From a virus: a DNA stretch of 26,406 bases. Location of the stretch: the IMG/VR virus record IMGVR_UViG_3300028393_000294, positions 1-26,406 of that record; one strand, written 5' to 3'. The position numbers were made by a program, and so were the translations under genes. The notes beneath the pieces were generated by a model. It did no database searches. It worked only from the letters and a program-made list of their open reading frames with translations, and had not been told where the DNA came from. The first letter of the stretch is position 1. Each line of letters starts with the position of its first letter. Positions 14,388 through 20,419 of this stretch are shown piece after piece.

Positions 14388-14479
14388 TAAAAACAAAGCC
14401 AATTCAGATTCTTGGATTCACGGTTGAGTTAGAGATTACTCCACGAGAACTGCCGTTCATTGGTAGATTCTTCCGATAG
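14384..14479 (+). CDS. 31-residue peptide
   Basis: ATG at 14384 overlaps the previous stop. Short peptide with mixed basic and hydrophobic residues; reality rests on the overlap and the terminator just after it. Confidence 0.45.
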   Translation: MIKTKPIQILGFTVELEITPRELPFIGRFFR

Positions 14480-14492
14480 ATTCCAGAACAAG

Positions 14493-14520
14493 CCCCCTCT
14501 TCGGAGGGGGTTTTGTTTTG
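14493..14520 (+). terminator. intrinsic terminator
   Basis: CCCCCTC-TTCG-GAGGGGG followed by TTTTGTTTT. Confidence 0.88.
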
Positions 14521-14537
14521 CCGGAGATGACGCGGCT

Positions 14538-14605
14538 CAGGAAAAGATAATTTGATGCAGCAGCAGCCAGAGCCCGGAAGGTTGGCCTGGGTGGGAAAAA
14601 AATTA
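14538..14605. repeat. A-box pair in non-coding DNA
   Basis: GGAAAAGATAATTT at 14540 and GGAAAAAAATTAC at 14594, 54 bp apart, in GC-rich DNA with AGCAGC and CCGG words. Confidence 0.6.
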
Positions 14606-14678
14606 CTGCCAGATGCCGGGAAGGGGAAGCTGGTCTCGTCCGGAGAAAACGCATCTAGACACGCTGAAGAATAATGGA

Positions 14679-14708
14679 TTTGACATAGGTATGATAAACG
14701 CGTACTAT
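14679..14708 (+). promoter_or_regulatory. promoter of the 14750 operon
   Basis: TTGACA at 14679-14684, TACTAT at 14703-14708, spacing 18. GACACGC at 14658. The leader carries TCGCA-gtaa-TGCGA. Confidence 0.7.
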
Positions 14709-14749
14709 GTACTTATCGCAGTAATGCGAAACTAACAAGGGAGAACAAA

Positions 14750-14899
14750 ATGAAGATGGAAACAACAACTTGCTACAAGTGCGACACTCAGATTGAGGCA
14801 CTAGAGGGACAGGTACACCCATTGTGTGCCGATTGTGAAAAGTCGTTTGACAACTGGTTTGAGAAGACTCTTGCCGAAATGGGAATGGGGAACAAGTGA
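14750..14899 (+). CDS. 49-residue zinc-ribbon mini-protein
   Basis: ATG at 14750 follows AAGGGAG. CYKC near residue 8 and CADC near 26 form a zinc ribbon, followed by an acidic helix. The stop overlaps the next GTG. Confidence 0.7.
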   Translation: MKMETTTCYKCDTQIEALEGQVHPLCADCEKSFDNWFEKTLAEMGMGNK

Positions 14900-15210
14900 A
14901 CACACAAGAAATTACTTACAGCAAGGAAATAAAGAAACTACTGAGTGGTCTTCGCCACCCAGCAACTCAACAGACACTAAAGAGTCGTGTGACATTACAC
15001 CCTTTGGTATCTGACTGTATCTACATTGAGATTGCTGAGAACGCTGATGCTCAGATTACGGCTTATCACTTTGATGAGGAACAGGTTATTTACACGATTG
15101 AACTTTATGTAGATAATGTTGATGGGGACACGAAAGAAGTTTTCTCGTGGACTACCACGGACTGGAAAGAAATGCGGTCTAAGGTCCTAGAACTCAAGGC
15201 AGGGTTGTGA
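14896..15210 (+). CDS. unknown 104-residue protein
   Basis: GTG at 14896 overlaps the previous TGA (GTGA), indicating coupling. Soluble alpha/beta protein, no family recognised. The stop overlaps the next ATG. Confidence 0.65.
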   Translation: MNTQEITYSKEIKKLLSGLRHPATQQTLKSRVTLHPLVSDCIYIEIAENADAQITAYHFDEEQVIYTIELYVDNVDGDTKEVFSWTTTDWKEMRSKVLELKAGL

Positions 15211-15314
15211 TGGCTAAGAAGCATTACATCTTCCCTTGCTGCTGGAAGTGCGGAAAGCAATTCCGGATTGAGGAAAAAGACTACACGAATCACGCTTGTT
15301 GCGGTGATTGCTAG
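15210..15314 (+). CDS. 34-residue cysteine-rich peptide
   Basis: ATG at 15210 overlaps the previous stop (TGATG). CCWKC near residue 10 and CCGDC at the C-terminus suggest one zinc site taking up most of the peptide. Confidence 0.6.
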   Translation: MAKKHYIFPCCWKCGKQFRIEEKDYTNHACCGDC

Positions 15315-15485
15315 AACGGAAGAAGTCTGAAGACTGAGCCGCGCCTCCTTGCGGCTTAGTCTCAGATGGGACTCATCACAGGAAAAAAATTTGTGATAGA
15401 GTTTCAATGTCTGTCGAGCCGGGTTTTCTCCCTTCTCCCAGAGCTCCAGACAAACTGGATGAGGCCACCCCTTTCCTCATCCTCC
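15315..15485. other. non-coding stretch with hairpin and A-box
   Basis: Holds a 10-bp hairpin ACTGAGCCGC/GCGGCTTAGT (15333-15360) without a T run, then a GGAAAAAAA box at 15381-15389. An open frame at 15366-15566 runs through the terminator and is not called. Confidence 0.5.
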
Positions 15486-15527
15486 GGATGCGTCACCTTA
15501 CTCCCTTTCGGTGGCGCATCCTTTTTT
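15486..15527 (+). terminator. intrinsic terminator
   Basis: GGATGCGTCACC pairs with GGTGGCGCATCC, followed by six T. Confidence 0.85.
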
Positions 15528-15530
15528 ATT

Positions 15531-15544
15531 AAATTGTTATCAAA
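15531..15544. promoter_or_regulatory. upstream site, short copy
   Basis: AAATTGTTATCAAA, a partial copy of the 7453 site, ends 5 bp before the -35 box. Confidence 0.5.
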
Positions 15545-15549
15545 TGAAC

Positions 15550-15578
15550 TTGACATACATCTATGATGAGCATAGTAT
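15550..15578 (+). promoter_or_regulatory. promoter of the 15621 gene
   Basis: TTGACA at 15550-15555, TAGTAT at 15573-15578, spacing 17, TCTATGA in the spacer. The ATGAAG leader hairpin (copy 2) follows at 15584-15605. Confidence 0.75.
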
Positions 15579-15620
15579 GTAGTTATGAAGTTAAGGGAAC
15601 TTCATAGAAGGAGAACTCAA

Positions 15621-15836
15621 ATGAGTCAGGACGCTTTTTACAACAAGTACTACAAGGCACTAGAAGGAGCAACGATTCTCAAATTCGTTGAGATGCGTGG
15701 AGATGAGTTTGGTGGCAAATCATTCCCAGTATTCTCAGTTATGTTTTCTGATGGTTCAGTAAACGAAGTTGAGGTTTCTCAAGATGAGGAAGGTAATGGC
15801 GGAGGTTTCTTGTTCGGACTCCCAGTACCTGCCTAA
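15621..15836 (+). CDS. unknown 71-residue protein
   Basis: ATG at 15621 follows AAGGAGA; an upstream in-frame ATG at 15585 lies inside the leader hairpin and is rejected. Small beta-rich acidic protein with a glycine-rich loop near the C-terminus. No family. Confidence 0.65.
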   Translation: MSQDAFYNKYYKALEGATILKFVEMRGDEFGGKSFPVFSVMFSDGSVNEVEVSQDEEGNGGGFLFGLPVPA

Positions 15837-15837
15837 C

Positions 15838-15890
15838 CCATAAGCCGAAAGCCCTCCACTACTCCTTAGGGTGGGGGGCTTTCTTATGCC
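15838..15890 (+). terminator. intrinsic terminator
   Basis: CATAAG...GAAAGCCCTCCAC pairs with GTGGGGGGCTTTC...TTATG. Confidence 0.75.
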
Positions 15891-15926
15891 CAAATAGCCT
15901 TCGCTAGGGTGCGGTAATCTCAGGGT

Positions 15927-16202
15927 ATGAAAAGATTAGAAATCCTTCAGCACGAATACCACGAGAACAAAAGTGGTGAACCCTTCGTCGTTGCCATCGT
16001 AGAAGATGTAGAACACAACGACACAAAACTTATTATTATGTTTGAGGACGATGGTTATACTGCGGTTCTCTCTCTTGACCAAATCATAGATGAAGAAGAC
16101 ATCTCGGAGAAGACGAACAGTTGGAACGCTGGCAAGTATGAAGAACGACTCCGGAACTTTCTTTGGAGCGAAGAAGGCGACAATTACTCAATTGAGTATT
16201 AG
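15927..16202 (+). CDS. unknown acidic 91-residue protein
   Basis: ATG at 15927 lacks a ribosome site; a TAATCT -10-like box ends 5 bp upstream, so the mRNA may be leaderless. Acidic product, no family. Nine bases separate it from the Ntn-hydrolase gene. Confidence 0.6.
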   Translation: MKRLEILQHEYHENKSGEPFVVAIVEDVEHNDTKLIIMFEDDGYTAVLSLDQIIDEEDISEKTNSWNAGKYEERLRNFLWSEEGDNYSIEY

Positions 16203-16211
16203 GAAGAACTA

Positions 16212-16772
16212 ATGACAACGATTGTTGGGATACAAGGAGATGGGTTTGCCGTTATTGGCTACGACTCTCGCGTATCCGGAGAAAACGGTCGTATTTATGT
16301 TTTGCCAAAAGACACCGGCAAGGTTGTGCGGAACGGAAATTATCTTTTAGGAGCAGCTGGGGACTTACGAGCGATAAATCTTCTGGCCGACATTGAGCTG
16401 CCGGACCCAGAAGAACTCGTGGGAAAAAAATTAGATAAGTTCTTCTCCACCCAGGTCGTGCCGCGCATCCGGACGCACTTTGAGCGACATGGTTACGGTC
16501 GTGATGGTAGCCAGAGTTCTGACATCTTGGTGTGTATCTCTGGAATTATCTATGAAATCGCAGAAAACTATGACTGGAACAGGGATGCGTTTGGCATCTA
16601 CGGTGTAGGAAGTGGTTCTGATTACGCAGTTGGAGCATTACATACATTAGTTGATGGCGACATAACAGTTGATGCGGCTAAGCTTTGGATTAAAGCTGCG
16701 ATGAAGATTGCGCTGCGGCTTGACTCCGGAAGCGGCAACCCGGTAAACATTGTCGTCCAGCAGAACAGCTAA
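16212..16772 (+). CDS. proteasome-beta/HslV-like Ntn hydrolase
   Basis: The 186-residue protein begins M-TTIVG, with Thr2 as likely N-terminal nucleophile after Met removal. GYDSR near residue 16 matches the conserved acidic position, a lysine near 33-37 could be the catalytic partner, LLGAAGD near 45 and GVGSGSDYAVGAL near 135 are fold signatures. This matches the proteasome beta/HslV class of threonine peptidases. No unfoldase lies next to it, so it could work alone or with host factors. A GGAAAAAAA box at 16422-16430 is read as G-K-K-L. Confidence 0.8.
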   Translation: MTTIVGIQGDGFAVIGYDSRVSGENGRIYVLPKDTGKVVRNGNYLLGAAGDLRAINLLADIELPDPEELVGKKLDKFFSTQVVPRIRTHFERHGYGRDGSQSSDILVCISGIIYEIAENYDWNRDAFGIYGVGSGSDYAVGALHTLVDGDITVDAAKLWIKAAMKIALRLDSGSGNPVNIVVQQNS

Positions 16773-16803
16773 TAATTTTTTTCCTACTTCCGGGCGCGGC
16801 GAC

Positions 16804-16831
16804 TTGACATCCCGGACAAAGCTGCTAAGCT
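16804..16831 (+). promoter_or_regulatory. promoter giving a leaderless methyltransferase mRNA
   Basis: TTGACA at 16804-16809 and TAAGCT at 16826-16831, spacing 16. The -10 ends 7 bp before the ATG, and there is no ribosome site, so transcription probably starts at the start codon. Confidence 0.65.
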
Positions 16832-16838
16832 TGTCTGC

Positions 16839-17591
16839 ATGGGAACATTTGTATCTTTATTTGCCGGAGTAGGTGGCTTTGACCTCGGTCTTGAGTCTGG
16901 AGGACACACTTGTGTCGGTCAGGTTGAGATTGACCCGAAGTGCCTTGCGGTATTGGAAAAGCATTGGCCAGATGTGTCAAAGCATAATGATGTAGTAACA
17001 GCAAAGGAATGGGCTAATGAGCAAAACATCATCGGAAAAGTTGACATTGTCTGCGGAGGATTTCCGTGCCAAGACGTTAGCGTTGCAGGAAAAAGGGCTG
17101 GACTGGCTGGCGCAAGGACTGGACTATTCTTTGATGCACTCTCTTTCGCAACGCACGTCAAAGCAAAAACTCTCATCTTGGAGAATGTCCCAGGACTTTT
17201 ATCAAGCAACAACGGACGCGATTTCGGAGTCGTCCTCACTAGTCTGGCCGACGCAGGGTATAGCGACATCCAATGGCGTGTTCTTGATTCGCAATTCTTC
17301 GGAGTCCCCCAACGCCGTCGTCGAGTCTTCATTGTCGCAAGTACTCCAGACGGAAGTTTCCCCGAAGTACTCTTTGAGCGCGAAAGCCTCGGAGGGAATC
17401 ATCCGGAGAGCGGAACGCAGGGGCAAGACTCTACCGGAAGCACTGAAGAACGCGCTGCAAGCAGTGGTGGACGCGGCGAAGACCAGCGAGTAGGAAACTT
17501 TGAACTCTGGACTTTTCCAGAAGAAGCAGTAACACCAGCGTTATCAGCTCGTCGTTCCGGTGACATGCTGAACTACCAGCAGCCTGAGTAG
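16839..17591 (+). CDS. C5-cytosine DNA methyltransferase, catalytic half
   Basis: The 250-residue product has motif I FAGVGG (residues 8-13), motif IV GGFPCQ with catalytic Cys77, motif VI ENVPG (115-119) and motif VIII QRRRR (158-162). The family transfers a methyl group from S-adenosylmethionine to cytosine C5. Motifs IX and X are missing because a TAG at 17589-17591 ends the frame within the variable recognition region. The next ORF continues in the same frame after E-K and supplies motifs IX and X. Either the enzyme works as two subunits, as known split C5 enzymes do, or the TAG is read through. Confidence 0.9.
   Translation: MGTFVSLFAGVGGFDLGLESGGHTCVGQVEIDPKCLAVLEKHWPDVSKHNDVVTAKEWANEQNIIGKVDIVCGGFPCQDVSVAGKRAGLAGARTGLFFDALSFATHVKAKTLILENVPGLLSSNNGRDFGVVLTSLADAGYSDIQWRVLDSQFFGVPQRRRRVFIVASTPDGSFPEVLFERESLGGNHPESGTQGQDSTGSTEERAASSGGRGEDQRVGNFELWTFPEEAVTPALSARRSGDMLNYQQPE
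17017..17493 (+). CDS. ORF nested in the methyltransferase gene in another frame
   Basis: An open frame of 158 residues lies wholly within the catalytic half, in the +1 frame. It starts with ATG and has AAGGA eight bases upstream. Its sequence, with SSLVWPTQGIA in the middle and SPKYSLSAKASEGIIRRAER near the C-terminus, resembles a phage protein family I recall as '...YLSPKACAGILRRAERRGK...', often annotated beside phage cytosine methyltransferases. Both frames therefore look like known proteins. It may be a true overlapping gene, or a shadow that databases have propagated. Confidence 0.5.
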   Translation: MSKTSSEKLTLSAEDFRAKTLALQEKGLDWLAQGLDYSLMHSLSQRTSKQKLSSWRMSQDFYQATTDAISESSSLVWPTQGIATSNGVFLIRNSSESPNAVVESSLSQVLQTEVSPKYSLSAKASEGIIRRAERRGKTLPEALKNALQAVVDAAKTSE

Positions 17592-17597
17592 GAAAAA

Positions 17598-18422
17598 ATG
17601 TTAAGCTGGTTCGTGAAGACGATTCGGTCTGGTGCGCGAGCTGCTGATGGAAGCCTTCCAGCTGATGTTTGGACTGAAGGAGTTGTTCATCCAACTCTGA
17701 ACTTGTTTGATGTTGGAGATACAAGGGCGGTTACATTGGTAATTCACTGGAAGCCGATTGACGAAGGGGTCGTTGGACCTTTAACAACTGGGATGGATTC
17801 ACCACGCGGTTCTGAAACATCTGACTCAAAGCATCTTGTGATTGGAGAAGAAGTGCCGACATACCCTATTGACACTCGTAATGCTCTTCGTGACCCAGAT
17901 AAGAAAGATGCGATGAACAGGCAAGGTCTTGGTGTTGGAGAAGATGGTGACCCATCACCAACATTGACAAGTCTTTTCGTACCAGCAGTAATTTCTACGG
18001 AGGAAGCAGAAGTGAGTAGCGTATTTCCCATCCAGAACACAGTGATTGGTCGTAAGGACACAGCCGGACCTCAGGGTCGTGGGCACGGAGATGCGGATGG
18101 ACCGATGTTCACTCTTGACACCGGGGGAGGTCACGCAGTGGCCGTAGCTGAAGAGGAAAAAAATTTGGAACCAGCGGCTTACGATGAGTTTAATGATTCA
18201 ATTTCCCCGGTACATCACACGCTGCGTGCCGGAACAAAGCAGTCAACTGGGGTTTTTGCCAGCGTAGTTCGCCGGCTCACCCCGGTAGAGTGCGAGCGGC
18301 TACAAGGATTTCCAGATGACTGGACAATGGCTGATGCCAAAACAGTTGATTCGCATCGTTACAAGCAGATGGGTAATGCGGTTACAGTAAATGTGATTGG
18401 GTGGATTGGCTCTCGCCTCTGA
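17598..18422 (+). CDS. methyltransferase C-terminal module 1 (TRD plus motifs IX and X)
   Basis: The 274-residue ORF continues the frame of the catalytic half beyond the TAG. It starts at the ATG in TAGGAAAAAATG, so the A-box may serve as ribosome site. The N-terminal part has repeated 'PTLN', 'PSPTLTS' and 'GGGHAVA' segments typical of the variable region of phage C5 enzymes. Motif IX RRLTPVECERLQGFP lies at 225-239 and motif X RYKQMGNAVTVNV from 254. It is the longest of the five modules. A GGAAAAAAA box at 18155 is read as E-E-K-N-L. Confidence 0.82.
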   Translation: MLSWFVKTIRSGARAADGSLPADVWTEGVVHPTLNLFDVGDTRAVTLVIHWKPIDEGVVGPLTTGMDSPRGSETSDSKHLVIGEEVPTYPIDTRNALRDPDKKDAMNRQGLGVGEDGDPSPTLTSLFVPAVISTEEAEVSSVFPIQNTVIGRKDTAGPQGRGHGDADGPMFTLDTGGGHAVAVAEEEKNLEPAAYDEFNDSISPVHHTLRAGTKQSTGVFASVVRRLTPVECERLQGFPDDWTMADAKTVDSHRYKQMGNAVTVNVIGWIGSRL

Positions 18423-18670
18423 TGGAGAAGCCTTTCCCCACCATCATTGCTGGGTTGTCGCATCGCGGAGGAACGACTCAGGATGCTTATGTCTTTGCTC
18501 TCATAGATGCTCTTGACCAAGTACGCCGTGTCACCCCTCCTGAGTGCGAGAAGTTACAAGGATTTCCTGAAGGCTGGACTGACCAACACTCAGATACAAC
18601 TCGCTACCATCAGATTGGTAATGCGGTAACAGTAAATGTCAGCAGTTGGATTGGTAGAAGGCTCAGATGA
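18422..18670 (+). CDS. methyltransferase C-terminal module 2
   Basis: 82 residues. ATG at 18422 overlaps the previous TGA (TGATG). About 32 variable residues precede motif IX (RRVTPPECEKLQGFPEGW) and motif X (RYHQIGNAVTVNV). An upstream in-frame GTG at 18401 is less likely. It lacks all catalytic motifs and should need the catalytic half as partner. Confidence 0.72.
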   Translation: MEKPFPTIIAGLSHRGGTTQDAYVFALIDALDQVRRVTPPECEKLQGFPEGWTDQHSDTTRYHQIGNAVTVNVSSWIGRRLR

Positions 18671-18930
18671 TTGTCAAATACCCTGAAGAGGTAGTAGGAA
18701 CTATTACCACAGCCTTCGGTGCGAAGAACTACTCAAACCACCAAGAACTGATGGAAGGGAGCGTTGTTGTGTTAGAGAACGATGTTCGTCGTCTGTCACC
18801 GGAGGAGTGTGAACTCCTACAAGGATTCCCTTCTGGTTGGACTTGGATAAGTGCAGACGAGCCTCGGTACAAACAAATGGGCAATGCGGTAACAGTTAAT
18901 GTTATTAAATGGATTGGTGGAAGATTATGA
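18667..18930 (+). CDS. methyltransferase C-terminal module 3
   Basis: 87 residues, ATGA overlap with module 2. The variable start contains a TITTAFGAKNYSNHQELMEG segment similar to target-recognition stretches in full-length phage enzymes. Motifs IX (RRLSPEECELLQGFPSGW) and X (RYKQMGNAVTVNV) are intact. Confidence 0.72.
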   Translation: MIVKYPEEVVGTITTAFGAKNYSNHQELMEGSVVVLENDVRRLSPEECELLQGFPSGWTWISADEPRYKQMGNAVTVNVIKWIGGRL

Positions 18931-19202
18931 TTCTTTACGACGCAACACGAAATGAAGACCATCGTGAATACCACGACCTTTCTCCAACAGCCACGGCTCG
19001 CTGGGGCACCGGGGGAAACAATGTTCCGTTCCTGGTTGATGCCGGAACAGCTCGCCGCCTGAGCCCGGAGGAAGTTGAGCTGCTCCAGGGGTTCCCGGTT
19101 GGTTGGACAGCTCCAGCAGCAGTATCTACCCGGTACAAACAGCTCGGAAACGCAGTTACGGTCAATGTAATTGGTTGGATTGCTGGAAAAATTGATGTCT
19201 GA
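18927..19202 (+). CDS. methyltransferase C-terminal module 4
   Basis: 91 residues, ATGA overlap with module 3. It starts MILYDATRNEDHREYHD, then motifs IX (RRLSPEEVELLQGFPVGW) and X (RYKQLGNAVTVNV). Base composition shifts here to CCGG- and AGCTG-rich DNA compared with modules 2 and 3, although the protein motifs stay conserved. Confidence 0.72.
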   Translation: MILYDATRNEDHREYHDLSPTATARWGTGGNNVPFLVDAGTARRLSPEEVELLQGFPVGWTAPAAVSTRYKQLGNAVTVNVIGWIAGKIDV

Positions 19203-19677
19203 GGAAGAAATAATAGCGTTTAGTCACACTCAGGGGCTAGATTGTCAGCCATCTAACGAAAACTTTCCAACTTTGCGTTCCGGAGGCGGCGGACATGCGG
19301 TGATGGTAGCAGCTCCGATTCAGGATGGTAGAGAGATGGAAAAAAACCAGAACGGCCTTGGCGTAGCATCACCGGGCTCACCAAGTTACACGCTGGATTC
19401 AACCGGAGCACAGGCAGTTGCTACTTGGTGGGACGGCGGCCAAATCAGCCAGACGCTTGATGCCGTGCTTGCTAAAGGTCAAACTATGCCAGATAAGAAT
19501 CGTTTCCCTGCGGTGATTCAAGAAAGCAGGGTTCGCCGGCTGACACCAATTGAAGCGGAGCGTCTTCAGGGATTCCCCGATAACTGGACAGACCTACACG
19601 CTGATACAAACAGGTACAAGCAAATGGGTAATGCCGTGACAGTTGATGTCGTGGCTTGGATTGCGTCACGCCTCTAA
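19195..19677 (+). CDS. methyltransferase C-terminal module 5
   Basis: 160 residues. ATG at 19195 overlaps module 4 by 8 bases; the GTG at 19171 lies deeper in module 4 and is less likely. The variable part again has 'GGGGHAVMV', 'GLGVASPGSPSYTLDS' and 'TLDAV' segments as in module 1, then motifs IX (RRLTPIEAERLQGFPDNW) and X (RYKQMGNAVTVDV). A GGAAAAAAA box lies at 19338. A terminator follows, closing the operon. Confidence 0.75.
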   Translation: MSEEEIIAFSHTQGLDCQPSNENFPTLRSGGGGHAVMVAAPIQDGREMEKNQNGLGVASPGSPSYTLDSTGAQAVATWWDGGQISQTLDAVLAKGQTMPDKNRFPAVIQESRVRRLTPIEAERLQGFPDNWTDLHADTNRYKQMGNAVTVDVVAWIASRL

Positions 19678-19684
19678 ACAAGAA

Positions 19685-19712
19685 AGCCCCACCCTTTCGG
19701 GTGAGGCTCACT
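19685..19712. terminator. terminator between convergent genes
   Basis: AGCCCCACCC-TTTC-GGGTGAGGCT lies between the last methyltransferase module and the leftward 19724 gene, and could serve both. Confidence 0.6.
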
Positions 19713-19723
19713 TGGGGATTTAT

Positions 19724-20014
19724 TTATTCGTCTTCGTCATCTTCTTCAGGAGCATCTGAACAAGTTACGCGAGTCCAATAAACGATTGTGTCGTAGCCCA
19801 TTGAATCGGTTCGGCTATTGCTGAGTAGTTCCTTGCGGAGTTCTTCGTCCTCAACCGTTTCAGCGATTGCTGCGCCAAGTTCTAGCAGGTCACTAGCAAC
19901 GATTCCTACGCAAACATTGCCGTACATTCCGCGACCTGAGTAATCAGCGCGAGCATCGCCATTAACTTCCTGAGCGATTTCTTCTAGCAGGTCTAGTGAG
20001 ATTGTGTATGTCAT
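19724..20014 (-). CDS. unknown acidic 96-residue protein
   Basis: Leftward gene. ATG at 20014 follows AAGGGAG and the ATGAAG leader hairpin (copy 3). The product is helical with a very acidic C-terminus. No family recognised. Confidence 0.7.
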   Translation of the reverse strand: MTYTISLDLLEEIAQEVNGDARADYSGRGMYGNVCVGIVASDLLELGAAIAETVEDEELRKELLSNSRTDSMGYDTIVYWTRVTCSDAPEEDDEDE

Positions 20015-20036
20015 CTCGGTTCTCCCTTATGAGTTT

Positions 20037-20057
20037 TATGAAGCCTCCCTGACTTCA
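20037..20057 (-). promoter_or_regulatory. ATGAAG leader hairpin, copy 3
   Basis: On the minus strand ATGAAG-tcagggaggc-TTCAT gives the same hairpin position and loop style (AGGGA) as at 14193 and 15584. Confidence 0.55.
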
Positions 20058-20064
20058 TACCTCT

Positions 20065-20092
20065 ATCATACGCTTATTAGGGTAGGTGTCAA
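20065..20092 (-). promoter_or_regulatory. leftward promoter of the 19724 gene
   Basis: On the minus strand TTGACA (20092-20087) and TATGAT (20070-20065), spacing 16. Confidence 0.7.
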
Positions 20093-20111
20093 GTTGAAAT
20101 GATGTGATTTA

Positions 20112-20128
20112 GATAACAATTTGATAAC
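20112..20128. promoter_or_regulatory. upstream site between divergent promoters
   Basis: GATAACAATTTGATAAC is the inverse of the 17-bp core at 7453. It lies between the leftward promoter at 20092 and the rightward one at 20167. Confidence 0.6.
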
Positions 20129-20166
20129 GCTAGAAAACCTTTATGACACGCCATAAAATCATTAAC

Positions 20167-20195
20167 TTGACATTGTGCAGGAAGGTCTGTATCTT
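20167..20195 (+). promoter_or_regulatory. promoter of the 20237 operon
   Basis: TTGACA at 20167-20172, TATCTT at 20190-20195, spacing 17, GACACGC at 20145. A short TCACC/GGTGA hairpin is in the leader at 20204. Confidence 0.75.
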
Positions 20196-20236
20196 TAGAT
20201 TATCACCAAACGGTGACCTTCCCCAAAGGAGACGAA

Positions 20237-20419
20237 ATGACAACTGCAACACACGAACCAATCCGCTTGACTCGCCGTGGACGAATCGTTCGCGCAATCC
20301 TAGTTACGGTATTAGCACTTGCTGTATTTAATTGGGTAGACGCAAAGATGACACCAGCAGAGTGCAAAGTACCTGCTAGTCAGATGTCACAAGGCTGTAA
20401 GGACTTGCTGTACCCATAA
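20237..20419 (+). CDS. small membrane protein (60 residues)
   Basis: ATG at 20237 follows AAAGGAGA. A basic N-terminus (RLTRRGRIVR) precedes one hydrophobic helix at about residues 18-34, then a short tail with two cysteines. It is probably a signal-anchored protein with the tail outside, where the cysteines could form a disulfide. First of four overlapping genes. Confidence 0.65.
   Translation: MTTATHEPIRLTRRGRIVRAILVTVLALAVFNWVDAKMTPAECKVPASQMSQGCKDLLYP

Noticed and set aside
15366-15566. 66-codon frame
   Set aside because: Runs through a strong terminator and the upstream site of the next promoter; no ribosome site.
18422-19677. Methyltransferase modules 2-5 as decayed duplicates
   Set aside because: Each frame is intact, starts with a proper overlap, and keeps motifs IX and X despite strong DNA divergence; decay would have broken some of them.
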